Shown here one piece after another: positions 53,454 to 61,466 of a DNA stretch of 64,000 nucleotides (position 1 is the first letter of the stretch; each line of letters begins with the position of its first letter). The notes beneath the pieces are model-generated. The model saw only the letters and a program-made list of their open reading frames with translations, was not told the origin of the DNA and made no database searches. The translations under genes were made by a program, and so were the position numbers. Source of the DNA: JBAXTE01 sp964653595 (GTDB taxonomy: Bacteria > Bacteroidota > Bacteroidia > Bacteroidales > WCHB1-69); assembly GCA_964653595.1 (NCBI GenBank), contig CAZZHH010000009.1, positions 1-64,000 of the forward strand, written 5' to 3'.

Positions 53454-53569
53454 TTAAAACACCTTAAGCTTTATCAAATTTTAGGTGCAACAAACTTCAC
53501 AAGCTTCAATTTTTTGCACACTATGAATAGATAAAGCACACCATATAGTTACTTACAGAGTTCAACTTT

Positions 53570-53598
53570 AGCATTTTCCGTTCATCTAATGCTTTTTT
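53570..53598 (+). terminator. Probable terminator after the repeat-plus-barrel gene
   Basis: AGCATT and AATGCT form a 6-bp stem around a 12-base loop, followed by five further T. Confidence 0.5.
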
Positions 53599-53615
53599 AA
53601 AAAAAGAGAAGTGTT

Positions 53616-54923
53616 TTAAATCACAGTCTCCTCATTAAAACTCTCTAGAAGTTCTTTCACACGTTTGATAAAAAGTCCACCCATGCCACCATCCACAATC
53701 CTATGATCGTAAGAAAGAGATAAATACATCATTGGAGCAATTCCTAAGGAATCGCCAAACTCAGATTCTATCACAATAGGTTGTTTTCGAATAGCACCAA
53801 TAGCCAAAATTGCGACTTGTGGTTGATTAATAATTGGAGTACCAAGCAACGTATCAAAGGCTCCTAAATTCGTAATAGAGAACGTTCCTCCTTGAATTTC
53901 ATCGGGCAGTAATTTTGAAGCTCTTGCTCTGGATGCTAAATCGTTGATATTTTTTGTCAATCCCAACAAGCTTTTTTGATCTGCATTCTTAACAACAGGT
54001 ACAATTAAATTACCATTTGGCAATAAGGTTGCCATTCCAATATGGATGTTTTTACGATAAATGATGTTTGAACCATCCACCGATGCATTTATACCTGGAA
54101 ACTCTTTTAAAGCTTGAGCTACGATATTAAAAACAATTGGAGTAATGGTAATTTTCTCCCCTTCACGTTTCAAAAAAACCTCTTTAATTTTATTCCGCCA
54201 ATTTACAATTTTAGACATATTTACTTCAATAATCGAAGTAACATGAGCAGAAGTTTGGATAGACATATTCATATGATTTGCAATCATCTTGCGCATTCGA
54301 TCCATCTCTTCTACCCTATCCCCATCGCTAATCGATTGAGTATTTTGATTAGCAGAATTTATTTTATTAGGTTCGAGAGTGTTTGTAATAACCTTATTTT
54401 CTAGAGAAGAAGAAGTGTTTTGATATCTAGATAAAATTAGGTTTTCAATATCTGTTTTGGTGATACGACCGTTTTCACCACTCCCTTGAATAGTTTCGAG
54501 TTCGCCAATAGAAATATTTTCAACTCTAGCCATGTTACGAACAAGTGGAGAATAAAAGCGAGAGGTGGCAACAATTTCTTCATTTTTTGGAGGTAGACTC
54601 TCTTCGGATAGGATATCCTTATCGGGTTGTAAATCGTCAGATTTCACTTTATTAACAACGGGAGTATCTTCAAATGTTTTATTCTCTGAAGATACCATAG
54701 CAACAACAGATCCGATTGCCACCACATCTCCTTCCTTAAAAAAATGTTTTACTAAATAACCATCGTTAGAGGAAACAATTTCAGAATCCACTTTATCCGT
54801 TGCAATTTCCAAAATAGATTCATCCGCGGCAACAAGTTCTCCCTCATTTTTCAACCATCGAATAATGGTAGCTTCTATAATCCCTTCACCCATTTTAGGC
54901 AATATAATTTCGTATGTCGACAT
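53616..54923 (-). CDS. 2-oxo acid dehydrogenase E2 acyltransferase
   Basis: Dihydrolipoamide acyltransferase of 435 residues. One lipoyl domain (about 1-77) carries ATDKVDSEI with the lipoylated Lys near 43. A linker leads to an E3/E1-binding domain (about 125-162; PLVRNMARVENI, GSGENGRITKTDI). The catalytic domain (about 205-435) has RMRKMIANHMNMSIQTSAHV and the active site SLSYDHRIVDGG with His near 405. It is an acetyl- or branched-chain acyl-transferase; the substrate cannot be told. No E1 or E3 gene is beside it in this window, so it is an orphan here. Confidence 0.9.
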   Translation of the reverse strand: MSTYEIILPKMGEGIIEATIIRWLKNEGELVAADESILEIATDKVDSEIVSSNDGYLVKHFFKEGDVVAIGSVVAMVSSENKTFEDTPVVNKVKSDDLQPDKDILSEESLPPKNEEIVATSRFYSPLVRNMARVENISIGELETIQGSGENGRITKTDIENLILSRYQNTSSSLENKVITNTLEPNKINSANQNTQSISDGDRVEEMDRMRKMIANHMNMSIQTSAHVTSIIEVNMSKIVNWRNKIKEVFLKREGEKITITPIVFNIVAQALKEFPGINASVDGSNIIYRKNIHIGMATLLPNGNLIVPVVKNADQKSLLGLTKNINDLASRARASKLLPDEIQGGTFSITNLGAFDTLLGTPIINQPQVAILAIGAIRKQPIVIESEFGDSLGIAPMMYLSLSYDHRIVDGGMGGLFIKRVKELLESFNEETVI

Positions 54924-55333
54924 AATTCCGTATAGTTTTTAATAATTTAGTATTACAACATTTGTATCCATGAAATGTTTGATAGAAAAATTCGATAAAC
55001 AACACGAAAAACATCCTCTATTTAAAAAATCTCGAGAAATTACTGTTTTGTACAAAATCTCAATTATTGCGTTCAAAAAAATCAACTATTTACAAATAAT
55101 AACTTAATTTAATTTTTAACATTTAATTTTTTTTGATGTGATAGCTTGTATTTCAAGCACAAGAAAAGAGATATTTCAGTTTAACAATATATTTAAAAAT
55201 CACATGTAAGTACCTGATTTATAGATATATTATTTAGATTGCATACAAATTAAATGTTTAAGATTTTATTGTTATTTTAATAACAAAAAAGGAGTTACAT
55301 TTGCAGTAGAAAATTAAATAATTTGAATAATAG
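54924..55333. other. Divergent intergenic region before the hydrogenase operon
   Basis: A very AT-rich 410-base gap between E2 (minus) and the hydrogenase operon (plus). Apart from the operon's promoter box at 55296-55303, I see no repeat, hairpin-tailed terminator or ORF worth calling. Confidence 0.55.
55296..55303 (+). promoter_or_regulatory. Bacteroidota -7 box for the hydrogenase operon
   Basis: TACATTTG, 30 bases before the first ATG. A TTG at 55269-55271 is 24 bases upstream, a little far for the usual -33 spacing. It is the only clear promoter for the ten-gene run. Confidence 0.55.
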
Positions 55334-55678
55334 ATGAAGATTGAAGAAATCGCAAGTTTAATAAATGGGAAAGTAGTTTGTGGCGAAGAGCACAATAATT
55401 TAGATATTACGATTGCATTCGCTTCGGATTTGATGAGTGATGTTTTAACAGTAAAAGTAGACAATGTATTGTTGATTACTGGTCTTACAAACGTTCAGAC
55501 AATACGAACAGCGGAGATGTCGGATATAAGATGTATTTTGTTTACTCGTGACAAAATTGTTACCGATGATATGATAAAGCTAGCTTGCGAAAACGACATG
55601 GTTTTATTGACCACTCCATATTCTACTTTTCGTACTGCAGGAATTTTATTTCAAAATGGGATTAATCCAGTATACTAA
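55334..55678 (+). CDS. DRTGG-domain protein (first of two)
   Basis: A 114-residue stand-alone DRTGG-fold protein. It has the opening MKIEEIASLINGKVVCG, the segment ASDLMSDVLTV that is repeated in the second DRTGG gene (ASDLLSDVMGH), and an alternating strand-helix core. DRTGG domains occur in phosphotransacetylase and nucleotide-binding regulators. Stand-alone copies occur next to [FeFe] hydrogenases in anaerobes; the role there is unknown, with ligand sensing a fair guess. It is first in the operon, 12 bases before the ATPase gene. Confidence 0.82.
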   Translation: MKIEEIASLINGKVVCGEEHNNLDITIAFASDLMSDVLTVKVDNVLLITGLTNVQTIRTAEMSDIRCILFTRDKIVTDDMIKLACENDMVLLTTPYSTFRTAGILFQNGINPVY

Positions 55679-55690
55679 TAATTTAAAATT

Positions 55691-56104
55691 ATGCACTTTG
55701 AGTATCATATAGAGGGAAGTGATTTTTCGACTGCTGGAACTATCTCTAGTAACGTCAAGAAACATCTTAAACAATTGAACATTGATGGTTCGATCATCAA
55801 AAGGACTGTTGTTGCCTTATATGAAGCCGAAGTGAACGTAGTAGCCCATGCTTATAGAGGGATAGTAGAAGTAGATTATTTTGAGGATAGAATTGAAATT
55901 AAGTTAACAGATGAGGGGCCAGGCATTCCAGATATTGATAAAGCGATGATTGCTGGTTTTTCAACAGCTTCGCATGCAGTCAGAGAGATGGGCTTTGGAG
56001 CGGGGATGGGGTTGCCTAACATACGAAACAACACCGATGTATTAGATATCAAGAGTGAAGTGAATGTAGGCACCATTGTTTTTATGATTAATAGATTTAG
56101 TTAA
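55691..56104 (+). CDS. RsbW-like ATP-binding protein (anti-sigma type GHKL ATPase)
   Basis: A 137-residue single GHKL domain. The N-box is ALYEAEVNVVAHAY (Asn/Glu near 45-55), the G1 box DEGPGIPDI and the G2 box FGAGMGLPNI. The form is closest to serine-protein kinases of the RsbW/SpoIIAB type, which bind a partner protein and phosphorylate an antagonist, rather than to full histidine kinases. There is no sensor or phospho-acceptor domain. In this operon it is likely part of a redox or hydrogen-responsive signalling step; its partner is not evident. Confidence 0.85.
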   Translation: MHFEYHIEGSDFSTAGTISSNVKKHLKQLNIDGSIIKRTVVALYEAEVNVVAHAYRGIVEVDYFEDRIEIKLTDEGPGIPDIDKAMIAGFSTASHAVREMGFGAGMGLPNIRNNTDVLDIKSEVNVGTIVFMINRFS

Positions 56105-56112
56105 AAATAGAC

Positions 56113-57486
56113 ATGAACACTGAACAATTTCATCACGCACTAATATTCAGAGAGGACATCTGTATTGGATGTTCTCATTGTATGATGGTCTGCCCAACCG
56201 AAGCAATCCGTGTTAGAAACGGAAAAGCACAGTTGATTGAAAATCGATGTGTTGATTGTGGTGAGTGTTTCCGTGTTTGTCCAGTTGGAGCGATCATTGT
56301 TCATCAAGATGATTTTCAAGACATTTTTGCTTACAAGCATCGAATTGCCTTGATTCCATCGGTTTTCACTGGTCAATTTCCTGAGAAATATAGCCACAAA
56401 CAGATATTGGATTCTGTTTATGAATTAGGGTTTACCGAGGTTTTTGAAGTGGAGCAAGGAGCTCCATTTTTAGCCGAGTTGTATTTAGAGCATATTCAAA
56501 AACATCCGGACACAAAACCCTATATTTCTCCTTTCTGTCCCGCTATTGTTCGTTTAATCCAAATTAAGTTTCCTACGCTCATAGAGCATATCATTCCTTT
56601 AAAGGCACCTTTGGATATCACTGCGATGCATGCCCGAAAAGTATTGACAGATGCTGGAGTTTCGCCATCCGATATTGGAATTTTTTATGTAACTCCTTGC
56701 GCCGCAAAAATTGTAGCGATTAAGAGTCCAGTCGGAGAAATAAAATCTTCTATTGATGGCGTTATCAACATGAACTATCTCTTCAACAAAATTTTCAAAT
56801 CGTTAAAGAGCAATACGAATGTAACACCCAAAACGGATCGATATCAACCGTTGTCGCCCCTTGCTATAAAATGGAGTTTAACTAGAGGGGAAGCAGAATT
56901 TCTAAAAGAGGTAAAAAGTCTAGCCATAGACGAGATTACAAATGTGATAGAATTTTTAGAAAAAGTAGAAAACGACGAAATTCAAGGGGTCGATTTTTTA
57001 GAATTGCGGGCATGTGATGAAAGTTGTGCTGGAGGAATTCTATGTTCAGGAAATAGATTTCTAATTGTTGACAAACTTCAAAAAAGATCGAGTCATTGTT
57101 CAAAAGATCAAAACAATGAAATCACTCCGATGATGAAATCGATCAAAGAGCATTCGGAATATTTGTTGCAAAATTCAGGAGTTGACGAGATCCCAGCGCG
57201 TTCGATGTTAAAATTAGACGACAATATGGCTGAAGCAATGGCAAAGATGAAACGTATTTACGATATGAATCGTTTATTGCCACAGGTAGATTGCGGAATT
57301 TGTGGTTCTCCATCATGTCAATCTTTAGCTGAAGATATCGTACAAAACAATGCCAGTATTAAGCAATGTATTTTTATTCAAAAAATTCTTGAACAAAACG
57401 ACAAGCTAGAGCCGGGAGAAGCTATCCGAATAATGAAAAACATTTGGAGTCACAACAAGTTGGACAAAAACAGCCTCAAAGATTAA
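56113..57486 (+). CDS. [FeFe]-hydrogenase-like Fe-S protein with H-cluster-binding fold (probable sensor)
   Basis: A 457-residue protein. Two [4Fe-4S] motifs come first (CIGCSHCMMVCP, CVDCGECFRVCP; about 19-60), then a hydrogenase large-subunit-like domain (about 70-330), and a C-terminal Fe-S domain (CGICGSPSCQSLAEDI with a later Cys, about 395-430). In the H-cluster region, loop L1 reads SPFCPA (Cys142), L2 TPCAAK (Cys196), and L3 RACDESCAGG (Cys301, Cys305). The four cluster ligands are kept, but the proton-relay Cys next to Cys142 is Phe141. That pattern suggests a sensory or electron-transfer role rather than efficient H2 turnover. Similar proteins (HfsB-type) accompany clostridial hydrogenases. 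Confidence 0.85.
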   Translation: MNTEQFHHALIFREDICIGCSHCMMVCPTEAIRVRNGKAQLIENRCVDCGECFRVCPVGAIIVHQDDFQDIFAYKHRIALIPSVFTGQFPEKYSHKQILDSVYELGFTEVFEVEQGAPFLAELYLEHIQKHPDTKPYISPFCPAIVRLIQIKFPTLIEHIIPLKAPLDITAMHARKVLTDAGVSPSDIGIFYVTPCAAKIVAIKSPVGEIKSSIDGVINMNYLFNKIFKSLKSNTNVTPKTDRYQPLSPLAIKWSLTRGEAEFLKEVKSLAIDEITNVIEFLEKVENDEIQGVDFLELRACDESCAGGILCSGNRFLIVDKLQKRSSHCSKDQNNEITPMMKSIKEHSEYLLQNSGVDEIPARSMLKLDDNMAEAMAKMKRIYDMNRLLPQVDCGICGSPSCQSLAEDIVQNNASIKQCIFIQKILEQNDKLEPGEAIRIMKNIWSHNKLDKNSLKD

Positions 57487-57505
57487 TATTTAACAACATA
57501 TACAA

Positions 57506-57841
57506 ATGACAGTAAAAGAGTTAACCGAAAGATTAAATCTACAAGTAGTTGCTGGTTCAAAAGGACTAGATCAAGAGATTACTGGTGGTTATGCATCTGA
57601 TTTATTGAGTGACGTAATGGGACATTCCAATGCAGGAGAAGTATGGATTACCTTACAAACTCACAAAAATGTAATGGCTATTGCATCTCTCAAGGAGTTA
57701 TCGGCCATCGTACTAGTAAAAGGGCTTACAGCGGAGCCAGATATGCTCAGTCAAGCCAACGAAGAGAATATCCCAGTATTATCTACCTCTTTAGGAGCAT
57801 TTGAGATAATTGGCAAAATTTACAATGTACTGAATAACTAA
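57506..57841 (+). CDS. DRTGG-domain protein (second of two)
   Basis: A 111-residue DRTGG-fold protein, paralogous to the first gene of the operon. MTVKELTERLNLQVVAGSKG, GGYASDLLSDVMGHSNAGEVWIT and ILVKGLTAEPDM-like segments are visible. The pair in one operon suggests a heteromer or separate ligand preferences. Its ATG is 19 bases after the Fe-S protein stop, and the PHP gene begins 3 bases after its end. Confidence 0.82.
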   Translation: MTVKELTERLNLQVVAGSKGLDQEITGGYASDLLSDVMGHSNAGEVWITLQTHKNVMAIASLKELSAIVLVKGLTAEPDMLSQANEENIPVLSTSLGAFEIIGKIYNVLNN

Positions 57842-57844
57842 ATA

Positions 57845-58591
57845 ATGCACTCGTTCAAAGCAGATTTACACATACATACCGTTTTATCACCTTGTGGTGA
57901 CTTAGAAATGAGTCCGGATGCTATTGTATTGAAAGCTTTAGAACAAAAACTTGACATCATCGCGATAACGGATCACAACTCAACACGTCAGGCAAAAATA
58001 GTCCGTAAACTAGCTGCTCCTTATGGAATAAAAGTCTTCTGTGGGGCTGAAGTTACTACCAAAGAAGAGGCTCACGTGTTGGCATTATTTGAAGATGATA
58101 TGGATATAGATTTATTTCAAGAGTATCTAGACCAACATCTACCCGATATAAAAAATGATGTAAAGAAATTTGGCTATCAAGTGGTGGTTGACGAGAAAAA
58201 TGATATTATTTTTGAAGAAGAGCGTTTACTAATTTCAGCTTTAGACCAATCGGTTGATCAAATAGAGCAAAAAGTACACGAATTAAACGGATTATTTATT
58301 CCAGCTCATATCGACAAGTTTAAATTTAGCATAGTTCAACAATTGGGATTCTTACCCTTTGATTTAAAGGTAGATGCACTAGAATTGTCGTGCAAGACCA
58401 ATGTAAACGATTATGTTTCTAAAAATGGATATTTGAAAAATTATACTTTTATTCAAAATTCAGATGCGCATTTTTTAGAACAAATTGGGACGACTTATAC
58501 TCATTTTAACATCGAACATCGAACGCTCGAGGAAATGAAATTGGCACTTCATAATCAGCAAGATAGATTCATTTTAAATAAACCTTTTTAG
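57845..58591 (+). CDS. PHP-domain phosphoesterase
   Basis: A 248-residue PHP-family metal hydrolase. Metal ligands are visible in ADLHIHTVLSPCGD (about 6-19), ITDHNS, the Glu of GAEVTT, PAHIDKF and NSDAHF. The family includes histidinol phosphatases and nucleic-acid or small-molecule phosphatases; the substrate here is unknown. Its place between DRTGG and the second ATPase in a hydrogenase operon is conserved in several anaerobes, from my knowledge of such clusters, and fits a signalling-nucleotide or protein-phosphatase role. Confidence 0.85.
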   Translation: MHSFKADLHIHTVLSPCGDLEMSPDAIVLKALEQKLDIIAITDHNSTRQAKIVRKLAAPYGIKVFCGAEVTTKEEAHVLALFEDDMDIDLFQEYLDQHLPDIKNDVKKFGYQVVVDEKNDIIFEEERLLISALDQSVDQIEQKVHELNGLFIPAHIDKFKFSIVQQLGFLPFDLKVDALELSCKTNVNDYVSKNGYLKNYTFIQNSDAHFLEQIGTTYTHFNIEHRTLEEMKLALHNQQDRFILNKPF

Positions 58592-58645
58592 GATAGAATT
58601 AACAGTTTAAATTTTTAAAATAGAAAAAAAAACAAGACCTTTGCA

Positions 58646-59200
58646 ATGAAAAATTTATCAATGCATATCATGGATATAGTTCAGAATTCGATTGTTGCCA
58701 AAGCAACGATGATATATATTGAAATTCAAGAGAATACAAAAAAAGACACATTTGATATTGTGATAAAAGATAATGGTAAAGGAATGAGCTCAGAAATGGT
58801 AAAATCGGTTACAGATCCTTATTGTACTTCTCGAACTACCCGAAAAGTTGGCATGGGCATCCCATTATTAAAACAGCATGCTGAATTAACGGGTGGGTCG
58901 TTTATGATTTCTTCTGAAGAGGGCAAAGGCACTGAGTTAAAGGCAACTTTTGTCCATTCGAGCATCGACAGACAACCTCTTGGAGACATAGCAGGAACTA
59001 TTGTGCTTACTGTTTCGGCCAACCCAACCATTGATTTTGAATACAAACACATTTACAACGACAACAGCTATACATTTAACACAGTGGAGATTAAACAGGT
59101 ATTAGATGGTGTACCCATTTCTAATCTTGAAATCATCAAATATCTGAAAGAGATGATACAAGAAAATTTAAAAGAAATTCAAGAAATCAAGACAAATTAA
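58646..59200 (+). CDS. Histidine-kinase-type GHKL ATP-binding protein
   Basis: A 184-residue protein with an N-box HIMDIVQNSIVAKA (near 7-20), G1 DNGKGM and G2 GMGIPLL, followed by a C-terminal extension of about 75 residues. The ATP-binding fold is complete, but there is no dimerisation/phospho-acceptor domain, so it is not a normal histidine kinase. With the RsbW-like protein it forms a second ATPase in the regulatory part of the hydrogenase operon. Confidence 0.82.
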   Translation: MKNLSMHIMDIVQNSIVAKATMIYIEIQENTKKDTFDIVIKDNGKGMSSEMVKSVTDPYCTSRTTRKVGMGIPLLKQHAELTGGSFMISSEEGKGTELKATFVHSSIDRQPLGDIAGTIVLTVSANPTIDFEYKHIYNDNSYTFNTVEIKQVLDGVPISNLEIIKYLKEMIQENLKEIQEIKTN

Positions 59201-59234
59201 TTATAGAAGTAATTATAAACAACAAACAAATTCT

Positions 59235-59633
59235 ATGGAAAAAATCAAATCATTGGCAGATCTTAAAAACATACAAGATCAAGTGAAAGCCAAAATTGAT
59301 CTCAGAGAAAAAGCAAACAATCCAGAAGCAATGGTTCAAGTGAAAGTAGCTATGGCTACTTGTGGAATTGCATCCGGAGCGAAAGAAGTAATGGAAGTGA
59401 TGATTGAAGAGTTTGAAAAACGCAGTATCGAAGCTGTTGTTACCCAAACTGGATGCATGGGGTATTGTTATGCAGAACCCACCATTGAAATTACCAAACC
59501 AGGTGAAGGGCCTATTATTTTTGGTTATGTTGACACCAACAAAGCGATAGAAATTATCAGCAAATATGTTGTTAACAATGAATTAGTAGAAGGTATTATT
59601 CCTGTAAATTATCAATCGATCGATAACAAATAA
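59235..59633 (+). CDS. Thioredoxin-like [2Fe-2S] ferredoxin-domain protein
   Basis: A 132-residue protein with a thioredoxin-like ferredoxin fold. Cys43 (MATCGIASGAKEV), Cys74 and Cys78 (TGCMGYC) are present; the second Cys of the usual four-ligand set is absent, a feature I recognise in related proteins next to bifurcating hydrogenases. It might hold an incompletely ligated or unusual cluster, or act as a redox partner. It is placed immediately before hydB (18 bases). Confidence 0.8.
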   Translation: MEKIKSLADLKNIQDQVKAKIDLREKANNPEAMVQVKVAMATCGIASGAKEVMEVMIEEFEKRSIEAVVTQTGCMGYCYAEPTIEITKPGEGPIIFGYVDTNKAIEIISKYVVNNELVEGIIPVNYQSIDNK

Positions 59634-59637
59634 GAAG

Positions 59638-59643
59638 AAGGAG
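59638..59643 (+). promoter_or_regulatory. Canonical Shine-Dalgarno for hydB
   Basis: AAGGAG with an 8-base spacer to the ATG at 59652. Perfect SD sites are rare in Bacteroidota and none of the upstream genes of this operon has one. Confidence 0.75.
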
Positions 59644-59651
59644 ACTATCGA

Positions 59652-61445
59652 ATGGCACAATACAAGTATCACATATTGATTTGCGGGGGCACAGGATGTA
59701 AAGCCTCACAAAGTGATGAAATTAAATCTGAATTTATTAAAATTATCGAAGAAAAAGGCTTAGATAATGACATTCAAGTAATTTTAACCGGATGTTTCGG
59801 TTTTTGTGAAAAAGGGCCCATTGTAAAAATGATGCCCGACAACACATTCTACACACAGGTAACCCCTAAAGATTGCCTCGAGATTGTAGAAGAGCATTTA
59901 ATCAAAGGGAGAAAAGTAAATCGTTTACTATACCTGAATCCTGAAAATAAAGAGCACATTGCAGATTCCAAACATATGGGATTTTACAAAAAGCAAATTA
60001 GAATAGCTTTACGCAACTGTGGTTTTATCAATCCTGAAGACGTTAATGAGTACATTTCTCGTGATGGTTATCAAGCACTTGCTTCTGTATTAGCTAATAA
60101 AGATCCTCAACAAACGATTGATGTCATCAAAAAATCAGGTCTTCGTGGCCGTGGCGGTGGTGGTTTCCCTACTGGTTTGAAATGGGAATTTGCAGCTAAA
60201 AACAAAGGAGATCAAAAATATGTAGTATGTAATGCAGACGAAGGAGATCCAGGTGCATTTATGGATAGATCTATCCTTGAAGGAGATCCACATTCTGTAT
60301 TAGAAGCTATGACAATCAATGGTTATTGCATTGGAGCTTCTATTGGAGTAATCTACATTCGTGCAGAGTACCCATTAGCGATTGAGCGTTTAAAAATTGC
60401 AATTTCCCAAGCACAAGCACTAGGCCTTTTAGGTAAGGACATTTTGGGATCGGGTTTCGATTTTAATATTGAATTGCGTTATGGTGCAGGAGCGTTTGTA
60501 TGTGGAGAAGAAACTGCATTAATTCACTCTATGGAAGGATTGCGTGGAGAGCCTACATTCAAACCACCTTTTCCAGCAGAAAGTGGCTATAACAGTAAAC
60601 CTACCAACGTAAATAATGTTGAAACCTACGCAAATATACCTGCTATTATATTAAAAGGAGCAGAGTGGTTTTCATCCATCGGAAGTGAAAAATCAAAAGG
60701 AACAAAAGTTTTTGCATTAGCTGGAAAGATCAACAACGTTGGTTTGATTGAAGTTCCTATGGGTATCACTCTTCGCGAAATTATCTTCGAAATTGGTGGT
60801 GGCATCAAAGATGGCAAAAAATTCAAAGCGGTTCAAACTGGTGGTCCTTCAGGAGGTTGCTTAACCGAAGCGCACCTTGATACCCCAATCGATTATGACA
60901 ATCTAATTGCAGCTGGTTCTATGATGGGATCTGGTGGTATGATTGTAATGGATGAAGACGACTGTATGGTTTCCATCGCTAAATTTTATTTGGAATTTAC
61001 CGTAGAAGAATCTTGCGGAAAATGTACCCCATGTCGTATTGGAAACAAACGTTTACATGAGGTTTTAGACAAGATTACCAAGGGTAATGGAACAATGGAT
61101 GACTTAGAAAACCTTAAAAACTTAAGTACAGTAATTAAAGAAACAGCACTTTGTGGATTAGGACAAACTTCTCCAAACCCTGTTCTTTCAACTATTGATA
61201 ATTTTTGGGATGAGTATGTAGCTCACGTTGTTGACAAAAAATGTCCAGCTGGTCAATGTCGCGATCTTATGAGCTATGTAATTACACCAGAAGCTTGTGT
61301 TGGTTGTACAGCTTGTGCTCGTAACTGTCCTGTCAACGCTATTGAAGGAGAACGCAAACAAGTTCATTCAATACGTCAAGATATCTGTATCAAGTGTGGT
61401 GCATGTTACGAAAAATGTAAGTTTAATGCAATTTTCATTAAATAA
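59652..61445 (+). CDS. hydB: NAD(P)-dependent [FeFe] hydrogenase subunit HydB (NuoF-like)
   Basis: Flavoprotein subunit of the trimeric hydrogenase that moves electrons between NAD(H), ferredoxin and HydA. The 597 residues contain an N-terminal thioredoxin-like [2Fe-2S] domain (CGGTGC and GCFGFC), a NuoF core with FMN/NAD site RGRGGGGFPTGLKWEF (about 160-176) and ADEGDPGAF, a [4Fe-4S] site ESCGKCTPCRIGN (about 452-465), and C-terminal 2x[4Fe-4S] ferredoxin motifs (CVGCTACARNCP, CIKCGACYEKC; about 550-590). The C-terminal ferredoxin is typical of bifurcating HydB. It is followed by hydA after 21 bases. Confidence 0.94.
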   Translation: MAQYKYHILICGGTGCKASQSDEIKSEFIKIIEEKGLDNDIQVILTGCFGFCEKGPIVKMMPDNTFYTQVTPKDCLEIVEEHLIKGRKVNRLLYLNPENKEHIADSKHMGFYKKQIRIALRNCGFINPEDVNEYISRDGYQALASVLANKDPQQTIDVIKKSGLRGRGGGGFPTGLKWEFAAKNKGDQKYVVCNADEGDPGAFMDRSILEGDPHSVLEAMTINGYCIGASIGVIYIRAEYPLAIERLKIAISQAQALGLLGKDILGSGFDFNIELRYGAGAFVCGEETALIHSMEGLRGEPTFKPPFPAESGYNSKPTNVNNVETYANIPAIILKGAEWFSSIGSEKSKGTKVFALAGKINNVGLIEVPMGITLREIIFEIGGGIKDGKKFKAVQTGGPSGGCLTEAHLDTPIDYDNLIAAGSMMGSGGMIVMDEDDCMVSIAKFYLEFTVEESCGKCTPCRIGNKRLHEVLDKITKGNGTMDDLENLKNLSTVIKETALCGLGQTSPNPVLSTIDNFWDEYVAHVVDKKCPAGQCRDLMSYVITPEACVGCTACARNCPVNAIEGERKQVHSIRQDICIKCGACYEKCKFNAIFIK

Positions 61446-61449
61446 TCAG

Positions 61450-61455
61450 AAGGAG
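61450..61455 (+). promoter_or_regulatory. Canonical Shine-Dalgarno for hydA
   Basis: AAGGAG with an 11-base spacer to the ATG at 61467. Confidence 0.75.
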
Positions 61456-61466
61456 TTATATAGAAT

